Source of the DNA: Orobanche coerulescens
Taxonomy: Eukaryota; Streptophyta; Magnoliopsida; Lamiales; Orobanchaceae
Assembly: GCA_033398695.1 (NCBI GenBank)
Contig: CM065802.1
Location: 165,969,965-166,033,964, forward strand
DNA: 64,000 nucleotides
Reading direction: 5' to 3'
Each line of letters begins with the position of its first letter. Positions within the stretch are counted from its first letter, which is position 1. The position numbers and the translations under genes were made by a program. Positions 10,513 to 22,062 of this stretch are shown in pieces. The notes below the pieces were generated by a model. That model saw nothing but the letters and a program-made list of their open reading frames with translations, made no database searches and was not told the DNA's origin.

Positions 10513-11631
10513 TGTCACGGGGTTAGGTTTGAGCACTCGAAAGCTCTTCGGACCCGTGCGGCACTAGACTAGAATTGCCTCGATCTAGCTAGTAAGCCTT
10601 AACGCACTCGGTTGCTAAGTATGAAAGGAGGGGTTTAAACACATGGTAGTTGAGAGAAAACACTTCTATTACACAAACACTTTACAAGAATGTTGAGTCT
10701 TTGAGGGTTCGGAGCAAATGAGCCAACCAAAAGCCTATTTATACAACTCCTAAGAACCTAGAACCTTCTACTACATCTCCTCATTTGGAGGGTTCTAGAC
10801 CTATCTACATCATACCAATTCTAGAACCTATCTCTAGAATTATCCACACAAGTCTACATACACAAGGCTTACAAACACATTCTAGAGTATTCTACTAAGT
10901 ACAATCTTGAATGCTCCACAATCTTCAAGTACTACATCCTTATAGGAGGGTCCTAGAAGGTTCTTCCATCCACCCGGGCGCACCGGCCCATCTCTGTCCG
11001 TCCCGGCCCACATCGGTCCATCCCGGGCGCACCGGCCCGTCTCGGCCCGACCATCTAGGCTCGTCTCTGCAATGTTCCATACTCTTCCCAAACCTCCTCG
11101 ACCAAGCCGGTCCGCTTCTAGCTGCTTCCGGTCGAGTATTCCCTGCTGAGTGACTCCTCAGCTTTTCAATGTCCACTGCCCCCACAAGGCTTTTTCCGTC
11201 TAAGCCTATTATAGGGGGAGGGTCTCTCTCGCACCTCGTGCACGCACGCCCGCGCACGCCGGCCGCGCCCGGCATCCCATGCCCACGTCCGTCTGCCCAG
11301 CTCGAGTCATGTTCCCCGACTCGGCCTTGTCCCGTCGTGCCTTGTCCCACACGACTGCTGCTCGTCCGGCCTTGCCCGCGGCCCCTGCGCTGCCGGACAG
11401 TCCCAAACGTGTCCCGTTCGCAATGCCCCTTGGGCGATCCGCTTCCCACAGCGGCGTCCGTGCTCCCACGGTTTCCACGAGTGATTCTCCGTCCGATCAC
11501 GCCGTCCTGAAGGCTGACTCTTCACTTGCAGCCCGATGCCATCCTTGGCGTCCTGCTGGTGCCGGTCCCTCGGCACCCTGTGCGATCGTCTGCACACACA
11601 TGTCTCGTTGTCGACTGTCGGCCTTGACAGT
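10513..11631 (-). repeat. 5' LTR of the gag-protease element
   Basis: 1119 bp, the partner of 7517-8631 with scattered point differences. It has the TATA region (10736-10746) and the same three GAA/TTC pairs (10761-10768, about 10819-10826, 10956-10963). This copy would drive expression of gag. Confidence 0.9.
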
Positions 11632-12322
11632 GCGCTGATCAATGTCTTAACCCAGTCCAGTAGCCTCTGGACTGTTTCTGCAGCACCAGTTAGCGTGCGC
11701 TACCACACCCGTAGCGTGCGCTAATAAACTGCACCTTAGCGCGCACTAATCACTAAGTATAGCGTGCGCTAACGACTCAGAAAGACAGTAACAGAACTCT
11801 CAAAAATGGGCACGACGACGGATACCCACAACTTTGGGAAATTGCAAAACGACCCCAAATGTCCGAAAATCACAATACGACAATGAATAACCAAACCGAA
11901 GCTCACAACACGTATAAGAATGTTGAATGAACTTACGAGAAACCCGAAACAATAGTTTCGAATGAGATTCACAAGAATCGAACTCAAGCACGGAAAAGTC
12001 GCTTAAGAACACGGAACTCAACAAAACGACACCAAAATGAACTCGGATATCAAAAAGTACAGAATTAACCATTCTCAGAATGACGAAACGGTCACAAGCG
12101 AGTCATCAAAATGGACCCCGCCAAAAAAAAGAAAATTACCGAAAATCAAAATTGCGGATATTACAGTGTTACTTATGAACTTGGGTTTTATTATTGCAGC
12201 GATGGTTCATGTATTCGTGTTATGAATCAAAGTGAATATTTGATTGTGCTGCTATTTGTTGTTCTATGTTGATTATGTGATGTTTGTTTTGTTATGCTAT
12301 TCTGAATGGTTGTCCATTCAGT

Positions 12323-13342
12323 ATGCCGAGAGGTCGAGGCCGAGGACATGGTCGTGGTAGTGGTCATAATCGGGAGCATGAGAGGGCAACTTGCTCGTTG
12401 TCGAGTGCCAATCGACCAATTAGCGCAGATGAATCAGACCGTGTACCTGGATGAGACCCATATGGGGATAACGGATTTAGTAAGTGGTTATGAGTTGTGA
12501 TGAGAATGCACCCACCCCATTTTGTAGGTTCTTCGGACTCGTTAGGCTAGAAGAGCTGGCTCTTCCAGTTGGACAGAACATTAGATGGTATAGCTTGTCC
12601 CGATGAAAGAAGGGTACCTATTTCTCAATACCTGCTCGACAAGGAAGCTGCAGACTGGTGGGAGGCCGTAGCGTCTAGTGATCGTACAGCTACTTGGCCT
12701 GAATTCAAGACTTCCATAGAGGCCGAGTATTGGCCACCGCCTATTAAAGAGCATAGAATTTTTGAGTTTTTCTCGGCTACACCCCAAGACGTGTCGATAT
12801 CTCAGGCAATAGTCGATTATATTTGACAATTGTGTTATGTTCGGGATCAAGTGCGAAGTTAGGCAGATAAAGTTCTTTATTTCGATATGCGTATGAAACC
12901 TCATGTTCGGCAGTGTATGGCTCCTTTTATGTGTACCACATTGAAGGACTATCAAGATCGAGCCTTAGCATTTAAGATAGCTGTATTGTCTATCGAGTCG
13001 TTATCTGTAGCAAAGAAACAGAGGATTTCTGATGACACATTAGAAAGCAAGAAAATTTCGGTTTTAAAACCTTAAACCTCATACCATATGAGTTTGGGAC
13101 CTTCTCGGTCAGCTAGAGAATCTAAAAGACCCAGGTCGGTGTCTTTAAGTTCAGGCAGTGCTCTAAGATGTTTCAACTGTAATATATTGGGCCACGAGCA
13201 TGCGGCTTATAAGAAATCGCCGGTGACTTATTATAATTGTGGATGCGAAGGACATCGAGACCAGTACTGCGAGACTGTTGCTAAGATGGTAGGGAACCGG
13301 GGTTTCGTTCATACTTCTGGAGGGCCCAGTGATGCCCAGTGA
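12323..13342 (+). pseudogene. Gag of element B, broken
   Basis: Gag-like coding sequence homologous to that of element A. It starts at ATG 12323 with MPRGRGRGHGRG, breaks after a short stretch, and continues in another frame with the capsid-like core (YLLDKEAADWWEAVASSDR and FEFFSATPQDVSISQAIVDY, about 12620-12825). After an in-frame stop it resumes at 12887 (CTTLKDYQDRALAFKI). A last block from 13088 holds two zinc knuckles: CFNCNILGHEHAAY, with Tyr as the fourth ligand, and YYNCGCEGHRDQYC, with Tyr as the first. The frame then ends at 13342. Several stops and frameshifts make it non-functional. The order and the GHRDQYCETVAK end match element A, so the gag-only layout is shared and older than either insertion. 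Confidence 0.8.
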
Positions 13343-13734
13343 TAATATTTTGTGTTTGTAGTACGGCTGGTCTCCCGTGTGAAGACTTATTATGTAATGT
13401 TTTTATGTTTGACCGTGGTGTTTTGTTTGATAGCGGTGTGATGTCTTTGTTTTATGTTTCGGGACGAAACTTATTTTTAGAGAGGTGGAATGTAATACCC
13501 AAGATTTTCGTTCCGGTTATTTTAGATTTTTTCTGGATATTTCTCGGTTGTCGAGTGTTGGTATTATTTTCTCGATGATTGACTTTTGTGTTTATATGGT
13601 CGTGTGTGATTATTTGTTGCATGATGTTGTCATTTCGGGTCGGTGATATTGTCCGCGAGCGTTTTTTCGAGTTCGTTCCATGCGTTTTTGGAAATTTGGG
13701 TCGTCGAGTCATGGCGGTTGGACACTGGCCGGCC

Positions 13735-13930
13735 AGGTGCGAACGAGCATGGCGCACGATCTGGGTGCACGATCTGGCGCTCGTGTTGCCTTGACTGCAC
13801 GCGCACGAGCAGATGCTCGTGCCCGGTGCTCGTGTGTCTCGGCAGATTCCTGACAGTGGCACGCACGACCCGGCGCATGACCGGCCGCTCGTGCGTGTCT
13901 GCCCGTGCATCGCTGGGCAGTATAAATATG
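13735..13930 (+). promoter_or_regulatory. LTR B promoter with GCACGAGC/GCTCGTGC repeats
   Basis: Upstream of the TATA box at 13921 there are repeated GCACGA and TCGTGC cores, including a perfect 8-bp inverted repeat, GCACGAGC and GCTCGTGC around AGAT (13803-13822). The TAGCGCACGCTA motif of the other families is absent. The position relative to TATA is the same. Confidence 0.5.
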
Positions 13931-14857
13931 ATCGAGTAGGCGGGTTTATACTCATTTTCTCATTTCTCTTCTTTCCTTTCCGCGATTGGGGCTTGGAGGA
14001 CACGAAGTCATGTTGCTCAACTATCAATCCACAAAGTTCTTGAATTTCTTACGTCGATTAATCATCTTATAACCTCCTCCGATCGACCGAATCAAGGTTA
14101 GATTTCCTAAAAATCTAGTTTGGGGAAATTGGGGATTTTGTTTGATTTCGTCCGTTTGATCCGTAATAACCTATATTAGTGATGGATTATTGATTATTAA
14201 GTTATATTTTACCATTTTCCTTGTTGTTCCATGGTTTGATTACTAAGGATTCGTCTTTTTGTCGAGTTCCTAATTGGCGCCTTGAAGGTGTCCGGTAAAA
14301 GGTCTTAGAGGGGGATTCGGGCGTTATACGATTATTATTCCTAGTACGACCGTTGATTTATCGATGACATATTTTAGGAATGAAATCTTTGTGAAGAACT
14401 CGAGTCGGATCCCTTCCGTTCGTTGTCTTCTTCGGGGTTCGAAGTTTCCTGGTTGAACCGTGTTCTTCGGAGTGTTCGGTATCGGTTATTGAGGCAATTA
14501 TCTACTTATACGATTTATGCCTTGTGAATAGAGTTTACGTATTGGATTTACGATGATTTAGTTTACCTTCGTGGATATGATTGGTGCGATTTGATTATTC
14601 GAACTTTTGTTGGTATTAATGATATTCTTGCTTGTTTAACGTTGTGAAGTGGTGTTGGTCATATTAATCGCGTGATCCGTGTTGGGCTTGATTGCTCGGG
14701 TTTGATGTCTCGTGTTGATTATGATTATTGTATTGGACTGATTATATACTTGGACATGTATTTAGGTTTATGATTGGATGCTCAAACGTATTTGTATTAA
14801 GGTGTGTTATTCGTGGTGATGTGTTGCGATTTTGATATGTGCTGGGAAGTGTGTGTG

Positions 14858-15177
14858 TGTGTGTGGTCCAGGTACGGTCCATCGTGACCTCTGGGGTTCG
14901 GTACATGAGGTGTACGAACAGTGTGTGTGGTCCAAGAACGGTCCGTCGTGGCCTCTGGAGTTCGGTACATGAGGTGTACAATCAATGTGTGTGGTTCAGG
15001 TACGGTCTGTCGTGGCCTCTGGAGTTCAGTACATGAGGTGTACGAACAGTGTGTGTGGTCCAGGTATGGTCCGTCGTGGCCTCTGGAGTTCGGGACATGA
15101 GGTGTACGAACAGTATGTGTGGTTTAGGTACGGTCTGTCGTGGCCTATGGAGTTTGGTACATGAGGTGTACGAACAA
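14858..15177. repeat. 64-bp tandem repeat in LTR B, five copies
   Basis: Five units containing GTGTGTGGTCCAGGTACGGT and TTCGGTACATGAGGTGTACG. The phase marker CATGAGG recurs at 14904, 14968, 15032, 15096 and 15160, exactly 64 bp apart. Confidence 0.9.
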
Positions 15178-15480
15178 TGAGTTAATAAATAACGTTTTGA
15201 TGTTAAATCTCGGATGTGATGATATCTTCACTAATGTGTTTTGAAACAAGAACCGGGCTGAGGCCTTAACGATTTTCGAAAGAGGTTTTGTAATTTGGGA
15301 CTCGAGGTCCAAAAGAATTTATACTATAAAAATTTCTGAGATGCCGAGTTTAATTTTAAATACTTCATCGCTTGTTTTCTAATTAATAAAACCTCTCGGG
15401 AATGTTTTGACAATTGAGTTTCGTACTTGATTCGTGATCGCTTTTGCTTAATACATTTCGTATGCTATTATACTTGCACT

Positions 15481-15524
15481 AGTAAAACAGTGGAGTTTTA
15501 CTAACCCCCGAGTAATCAGGGGGT
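15481..15524 (+). other. Conserved hairpin pair in LTR B
   Basis: AGTAAAAC and GTTTTACT pair around the loop AGTGGA (15481-15502), followed at once by ACCCCC and GGGGGT (15504-15524). The first stem differs from that of C (AGCAAAAC/GTTTTGCT) by a matched C-G to T-A change. Confidence 0.55.
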
Positions 15525-16823
15525 GGATGTCTGTTTTGCGTCCAGGTACAGGCAGGTTCATGGGAGCAGTCACATGATCGGCACATGAAGTCACGAGCTG
15601 CGATACTAATCAAGAGTTGAGAGTTTGGTCAATTAATGTTGTATCGACCGAGTTATAGTCAGACTCCCACTATTTTGTATCTTTACCCCTGTGTGGGTAT
15701 TCATTGTAAAGAGTTGTATTTTTCTGTTTGTGTCAGTCGTACGACCTCAACGGTCCGTGTAGTTGTTTATAATTGACCTTAATGGTCTGTATCATTGTAT
15801 TGCTTGCCCCGACTGGCAAACACTTGGTCGTTTTGTGATGTTTAGCCTGGTAGATCCTCGTGGAAAGGATCACGGCATGTAATATTTCCATACGGTTTTG
15901 GGGGTGTTACAATTTAAATATTTTTAGATGGAAAATATTTGGTTCCTCACTGAAAACCAATTATGATGGGGAGAACCATTAATTACTCATCAGCCTTATG
16001 CGAATTGACATTGCTGCATATAACATATATCAAGTTTCCTTTTGAGCCAGCATAACATGATAAATCATTCGGAAGAAACTTCTGGTTCTTCAATGAATGT
16101 CTACATTAATCTTTTATTATTTTTCGCATCATTAGTGAATCCGAATGGCCTAACCGGTTATGCAAAAACAATATAATTGTCAGTAAACTTCTGGTTTACT
16201 ATAACATGGGTGTTTAATCGTACACATTTCAGCATAGTAATTAGTGTTAATTTCTTCATAATATGTTTAGTGCCTTGGGAAATACTTCGATCAGAAGGTA
16301 TTCTATAGTTTCTTCATTTATTGTCTGAACATGATATCTGGATATCTTTAAAACTCGATAGATTTCTTTGAGACATTGGATGCACATCCATATTTTCACA
16401 TTTCATTCTCATAGGAAACTATATATCTACTCTTCCGGAGCTTATTTTCCCTTCAGAAGCTTATTTGCTCTTCAGGAGCTTAATCCTTTTACTACCTGAT
16501 ATAATATTCACACTAGTTTCTTTCATTGCATAAATGTTCACTATTCATTATTATTTGAAGTTGGGGGGAATTCACATTATCAGTAGACTTCTGGTCTACT
16601 ATAGCATATGATCCATATCTTCACTATTCATATTCTTCAAATGAATAACAATCACATACTTAAGTTTAATCATATCTCCATAATAACATATAATATCATA
16701 GTTCAAATTTGAAACCAATTCATAAAATCATATCTACTAATCATGCTTGTAATATCATGAATATGAAACCATGTTCATTAAATTCATAAAACAAAACCAT
16801 AAATCCAAAACAAAATTATCTGT

Positions 16824-17790
16824 TCACAAGATATTTTCTGTGTCATAATTATGATGTACAGAGTTACGATCGTGACAGAGTGAACTGAGCCTTATATTAT
16901 GTCGATTTTGTTTCCTTTTAGTTATGTCCTTCAGGGACAAAGTCAGCAATCTCAAAGTGAGTTGTTTTTCCATAGTTAAAATCATATTTTTCATCTTCAT
17001 ATGCGAGATTAGTCTCTTTCTTGCCATGTTTCAATGAGTGTTGATATATTTCAACAAAATATTTAGGTGTATGACAGGTACGAAACCAATGGCATTTTAC
17101 TCCACAACAGTAACATACATTGGTCACATCCTCACTATTATCTTTTTCTTGTTTGTGACCATATTTATTATCCGGCTTCTGGTGGGAATATGAGGTCTTG
17201 AAAGAACCACCTCGGTATTTACCTCGACCATATTAGTATTCTCGTCCACGTCCCAGGCTACTATTGTTAGCATGGTTCTTTTCTTTTCAAGTATATGATG
17301 TCACATTCACTTCTGGGAATGGAGCGGAACCAGTTAGACGGGATGTATGATTTTATTAATAGCTCGTTATTTTACTTAGCCACAAGTAGACAAGATATAA
17401 GTTCATAATATTTCTTAAATTCCATTTCACGATATTGTGTCTGCATGATAATATTATTTGCATGAAAAAGGTAGATTACATTCTTTCTAACATCTCTTCA
17501 TCAATAATTCTATCTTCACATAATAACAATTGTGAAGTGATTCTGAACATGGCTGAGTTATATTCACTAATAGGATTAAAATCCTGTAGTCTCAAATTTG
17601 ATCATTCAAGTCGAGCCTTTGGTAATATCATATTCTACTAGTGGTTATATCTATCTTCTAGATTTTTCAAAAGAACTTGTGGATCTTTAGATATTCTATT
17701 TCAATATTCGCATGGAGGCAATGACGAAGAAATATTATGAATTAAATATTATGGATTTTTCCTTGTTCTGGCTTGTTGTTTTATTTCCTT
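16824..17790 (-). pseudogene. Copia-type gag of element X, broken
   Basis: Recognised from pieces in shifting minus-strand frames. From right to left: IIFLRHCLHANIEIEYLK (about 17730), SEYNSAMFRITSQLLLCED (about 17550), LTGSAPFPEVNVTS (about 17320), an RG-rich stretch (GRGKYRGG, about 17230) and a single zinc knuckle CYCCGVKCHWFRTC followed by HTPKYFVEIYQHSLK (about 17040-17115). This order is typical of a plant gag family known from non-autonomous and copia-like elements. Multiple stops and frameshifts are present. I found no protease or reverse transcriptase beside it. In the knuckle the residue before His is Cys instead of the usual Gly. Confidence 0.65.
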
Positions 17791-19085
17791 CTTTACGATA
17801 TTGATGATATTTTATTATTTTGTACAACTTCTAGTTGTAACTTCTAATTTTATTTTATATTTTTATTTTTCATATTTAAATATTGTACAACTTCAGGTTG
17901 TAAATTTTCTAAAGTTTTAATTTTATACAACTTCTAGTTGTATTTTTTTAATCACAATTTCTGGTTTCATATTAAGTCTTTAAAAATTCACTTAAAAATA
18001 TCACAAGAACTAGTGATGACTACCAAATAAAAACTTATAAATATAGTCAACCATGTAATGTTCATGCAATGTTAAATTTCACAGTTGTATACTACCAAGT
18101 ACAAACAAAAATAGCAAATAGTAATTACAAGTAATATCGCCACACGTTTTAGGGATGTTATAAAAATTAGAATCCAAACATGTTGTATTAACAAATTATA
18201 TTCATATTCATCATCCTACTCGGATATTAGCTAATATTTTGGCAAAATAATCTAATCTTTTGAAAAATACTATATGAGGGACAATTTTATCAAAGTAATA
18301 TTTTCCGGAAAAAACTTAATATAAAGCATATTACAACTCTAAAAGCTCCTATATACACATTAATGTTTTAACATTTTATCATCCCAATATCAAAATTATA
18401 AATATGATCATATAACAGTGGTTGTGCCAACAGTCATAAATACTTGCTCCATATATTTATGTTCATACATATACTACTGTTTGCTGTTTACATGTAGTAT
18501 AACATTAGATAGTGTATGGCATGAATAAATATAAACTATATACAATAAGTTATTAGGTTTCATTTATAAATAAAAGATAACATGGAATAAAAGGGATATT
18601 TCAAAGTCTTAGTTACACTAGTATGTATATGCGATATGTGATTTCCTAGCATACTCTTTATAGGTTTTCACCAAGGTGTCTCCAACAAAGAATCAAAGAC
18701 ATATATCCCTATGCGGTTTAGAGAATAGAAATCATAGAGGAGTTTTGCCTGCCAACAAATTCTTCCACATACAACACCCAAGAATTGAAGCCTGGACAAC
18801 ATGCTAATCAATTTGTACTATTATTTAGTATGTTAATTTATCTCTTTATTATTGCGTATATGCTTCTGAACTGTTGCTTGTATTAATCATGTTGACCTGA
18901 TATAACTTCTTGACACATAATTTACATCAGGCAGCATAGTACGTTGCAAATAACATATGCATGAAAATTACATACCTTGGATACTTTGTAAATGAAATCA
19001 ACCCTAAAGTATTAATCGGAAGAGCCATTCGTCATCAATTCAATAGCAAAAAACAAACTAGTGTCTGATGCAATAACTAGAGCAA

Positions 19086-19143
19086 ACTCGAGCTGATAAC
19101 GTGTTATAAATCTACTAGAAATATAGAGAGAATTGAGTGAAAT
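19086..19143 (-). other. PBS region and LTR start of element X
   Basis: On the minus strand the order is LTR end TTATAACA followed by CGTTATCAGCTCGAG. The LTR edge is at 19102. Element C with its GAAAT duplication interrupts this LTR after 42 bp. Confidence 0.5.
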
Positions 19144-19703
19144 TGTAATATCCGCAAATCCGATTTCCGGTAAATTTTTTTTGACGAGAGTCCGTTTTGA
19201 CGACTCGCTTGGGACCGTTACATAATTTTGAGAATGATTAATTGTGCACTTTTTGTCATCCGAGTTCGTTTCGGTATTGTTTTGTTGAGTTCCGTGTTTC
19301 TTAATGACTTTTCCGCACTCGAGTTCGAGTCTTGTGAATCTCGTTCGAAACTACTGTTTCGAGTTTCCCGTAATTTCGTTTAACCTTGTTAGACGTGTTG
19401 TGAACTTCGGTTCGGTTATTCGCTCACGTATCGTGATTTTCGGGCATTTTGGGCCATTTTGTAATTTACTCAAAGTTATGGGTATTCGTATCTGTATTTG
19501 CTGTCTCGACTCTTTTCTTGGTCGCGTATGATTAATTATTGCATTATGTTTTCATTTCGGGTCGTTGATCTTTGTCATGAGCATTTCGTCGTGTTCGTTC
19601 CGCACGTTTAAATCGAGTCGTCGGGTCATGGAGGCCGAGCGGTGGCCGGACAGGTGCGGGACGCCGGAAGTCTTGGGCAGCCGGCGAGCACGCGAGAACC
19701 GGC

Positions 19704-20146
19704 GTAGCGCACGCTACGGCCGGAAGACTGCGCGCGCTAGCTCGACAGGTGTAGCGCACGCTGTCGACTGGCCCAGCGTACGCTATCCGGTCTGGGCAGA
19801 GAGGTTCTGAGATTCTAGACTCGGGTATGATCGGCAGGTAGCGCATGCTACTGTCGTTCGTGGCGCACGCTAACCGGCAGAGGTAGCGCATGCTGTCGGC
19901 CGACTAGCTTACGTTATCTGGGCGAGCTGTTTAGTCCAGAGGTTACTGGACAGGTCGGCTAGCGCGCGCTAGCGTCCGCGCAGCGCACGCTAGCGGGGGT
20001 TGGGCGGGCAGGTCATGATCGACAGGTTTGGTCGGCAGTGCCGGGTCGTGCGGGCCCTGGCCGAGGTTTCTGGGCCAATACTAGCCGATAGCGCACGCTA
20101 GTCCGGGAAGGCTAGCGCCCGCTAGTTCCGACCCAGTATTTATATG
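19704..20146 (+). promoter_or_regulatory. Palindrome array and TATA box of 5' LTR C
   Basis: About ten TAGCGCACGCTA-type copies, many degenerate, from 19704 to 20125, including ones reading GTAGCGCACGCTAC and CTAGCGCGCGCTAG. A hairpin GTCCAG/CTGGAC with a 6-nt loop lies near 19935. A TATA box (TATTTATATG, about 20137-20146) follows the last copy by some 12 bp. Confidence 0.75.
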
Positions 20147-21323
20147 ACAGAGCATCCTCATTTTCACTCATTTTTCATTTTTCTTCTTTTTGATCCGCGG
20201 CTGGAGCTTCGGAGGAGGCGAAGCCATGTTGTTAGATAACGAATCCATGAAGTTCTTGAGTTCATATCATTGATTGATCATCCTATATCATCCTTTGATC
20301 CAGCGAATCAAGGTAATCTCTTCTTAGAACCCTTGTTTCTTGAATTTTGGGATTTTTGGGTTTTTGTCTGATTCGTTCCAAACTCTTGATTAATCCATGA
20401 TGGGTATGATTAATCTTGGTAGTATTCTTGTGTTTAACATCATTTAATCCATTGTTCTTCATCGAATCAAAGTATATTTCTTGATTTCCTTCGAATCGAC
20501 TTTTTGGGGGATTTATTCTTGATCTCGTTTTCCATCCGTTTTTGATTGATCGATTGTTGTTAAATGATGTTTTTAAACATATCCTATGGATTGTATATCC
20601 ATATTTCGATTTGGATTTTCGTTTTTGAGTTTTGACGGGACGAATCGTGTTCTTGGCCGTTTTGGGGGAAACACTTGAACTTTCGTCATTTGTTCTTTGA
20701 ATTCAATGACTTTAAGTCGTGCTAAGGAATTCATTTCATTGTTGTTATTGTCCTTCGTAGTTTATTATCGCGAGTTGGCGTTCGGTGGAGTCGGCGGGTT
20801 CGTAGTTGGTTCGTGCCAACCTACTTCGGTCGATTCCCCACGTTGTTCTTATTAAAGGCAAGTACCTTGTCCATACATTTCTTGTTTTATGGATATGATG
20901 ATTGGTGATCGTCTTGGCATGCTTGTTTGTTTGTTTGAAATGAGTTTTCAAAAGATTCGGCTAGCCTCGTTAAAGGCTCTCTTTCAAAACGCGTATGTTT
21001 TGTAAATTGTGTCGGTTGTAAGTGACTACGTGAATCCTTTGGATATGTTTGGTGTTGATGTCACGCTTGATAATGTGTGTGTACGTATATTATCTCTTTT
21101 TGGGGCGTTATGGTTTGACGTGGTGTTTTGCTAAGTGTTTGATGCTTCTGGGTGAATTATTTGGATATCCTTGGTGTGATGTGTTATTTGTGCATGATTG
21201 TTTCGCTAGCCAGCTCGGGAGGGTCCTTCGAGGCCTCGAGTGGGATTTGTGGTTTCGTCCCGGTCCTAGGCGATGCCTGTGCGTGTATGTTTAGTAAATG
21301 TATTTTACTCACCTTGGGAGGGT

Positions 21324-21328
21324 CCGAC
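21324..21328. other. Left target-site duplication of element D
   Basis: CCGAC here is repeated at 30152-30156 on the other side of element D. Joining the outer flanks restores the LTR sequence of element C. Confidence 0.95.
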
Positions 21329-21892
21329 TGTAATACCCCCAAGATATTCGAGGTGTATTACAGCGCCGTGGACCCCTACATGGGATCCACCAGGCTAACA
21401 CAAGAAAACACCTCTCGACTAACCGTCTCGGTTAGCAAGGAAACAATCGTTAACAACAAGAATATAAATCAACACGCCCGGTACAACCGGCATAATAAAC
21501 ATAAACCGACAAATGCAATAACTCCAACGAACACCAATCACAATCCGAAAGGAAAAAGCCTAAGTACTCGCGAGTACAATCTATAAGTTTACAATTTGGA
21601 AAACATCCACATCAAAAGAGACAGTAGGAAATAACAAGACTCAATTGCACATGTCAACAACCTTGGCCAACATCCTCGTACCATCCCAGCGCCCGCTCGT
21701 CTGGCATTGAACATAACACGAAATCCATAACAAGAATTTCCCGACAACGGGTCCCCAAAGGGGTTAGCAATTACGCTAGTACAAGTATTCAAGGCAAACC
21801 AATCGCTTACACATTTCATAGTACATGCACCAATATCAATTCGAAAGTCAAAACCAGACATGTCTTTTCCGGAAACAAACAGTCAAATAATT

Positions 21893-22062
21893 TGCCTTGG
21901 GAACAGAGTAATATCATAGATTCCCGCACGAGGCCTCTAAGGACCCTCCCGCACTGGCTACATTACAAAACAAAACACGCACATGCATCGCCTTGGGAAC
22001 AGAGTAATATCATAGATTCCCGCACGAGGCCTCTAAGGACACTCCCGCACTGGCTAGCTAAA
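21893..22062. repeat. 96-bp tandem duplication in LTR D
   Basis: Two units beginning CCTTGGGAACAGAGTAATAT, at 21895 and 21991. The same pair is in the other LTR (28315-28484). Confidence 0.85.

Larger units (their letters stand above)
7517..11631 (-). mobile_element. Gag-protease element without pol (TR-GAG-like)
   Basis: A compact 4.1-kb LTR element on the minus strand. Its LTRs (7517-8631 and 10513-11631) begin TGTCACGGGG and end TGACA. A PBS for tRNA-Met lies beside the right LTR and a PPT beside the left one. The 1.88-kb internal region codes only for gag and an aspartic protease; reverse transcriptase, RNase H and integrase are missing. The flanks GTGC/GTGC form a 4-bp direct repeat, and the uninterrupted site is visible in the other LTR of element A near 2148. 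Architecture resembles the described plant terminal-repeat-with-GAG class, here with a protease added. The LTRs share most of their sequence, so the insertion looks fairly recent. Confidence 0.88.
7278..11773 (-). promoter_or_regulatory. Palindrome array of right LTR A, interrupted
   Basis: The same TAGCGTGCGCTA array as at 1909-2287, here divided by the gag-protease element (7517-11631). The parts are 7278-7516 and 11632-11773. The break lies inside one motif copy. Confidence 0.75.
730..12165 (-). mobile_element. Element A: gag-only LTR retrotransposon
   Basis: A minus-strand LTR element. Left to right it has a truncated 3' LTR (730-2678), an internal region (2679-5321) with a polypurine tract beside the 3' LTR, a decayed gag, a leader and a tRNA-Met-type PBS, and then the 5' LTR (5322-12165), which is split by another element at 7517-11631. 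Both LTRs end in the same TTGCGGATATTACA. No protease, reverse transcriptase, RNase H or integrase is present between gag and the 3' LTR, so the element would depend on enzymes from elsewhere. The missing left 775 bp or so of the 3' LTR means no target-site duplication can be checked. Its right end abuts element B internal sequence, suggesting A inserted into B. Confidence 0.8.
5322..12165 (-). repeat. Element A 5' LTR, split by an insertion
   Basis: Runs from TGTAACACCCCCAATCG to TTGCGGATATTACA. Removing the nested element at 7517-11631 leaves an LTR of about 2.7 kb. Besides the tandem repeat (6107-6346) and the palindrome array (7278-7516 and 11632-11773) it contains the double-hairpin region near 5607-5650 and the block GGGTCACAGCCC at 5898-5909 that is conserved in C and F. 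Confidence 0.85.
12166..15911 (+). mobile_element. Element B: gag-only LTR element, 5' end missing
   Basis: Plus-strand element made of a short leader, a decayed gag, a PPT region with TTTCGGGACGAAAC, and a complete 3' LTR (13491-15911). The 5' LTR and PBS are absent; to the left lies the LTR end of element A. Gag stops about 150 bp before the LTR, so there is no room for pol. This is the clearest case that the family exists as gag-only copies. Confidence 0.8.
13491..15911 (+). repeat. Element B 3' LTR
   Basis: 2421 bp from TGTAATACCCAAG to GGGGGTGTTACA. The U3 part has a TATA box (TATAAATATG at 13921) and a different motif cluster from the other elements. It carries a 64-bp tandem repeat (14858-15177) and the conserved hairpin pair (15481-15524). 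No partner LTR is in the window. Confidence 0.85.
15912..19143 (-). mobile_element. Element X: AT-rich copia-type gag element, decayed
   Basis: AT-rich sequence on the minus strand holding a broken gag (about 16824-17790), a leader (17800-19085), and the start of an LTR at 19102 just beyond a CGTTATCAGCTCGAG-like PBS stretch. The LTR is interrupted at 19144 by element C and resumes at 37034. The left end is cut by the LTR of element B. The flanks of gag (15912-16820 and 17800-19080) hold no gene that I recognise; GACTTCTGGTCTACTATA-like phrases recur in the left part. Confidence 0.6.

Noticed and set aside
13452..14027. 191-codon minus-strand frame
   Set aside because: It is antisense across the LTR B promoter region; low-complexity, no domain, and no independent support.
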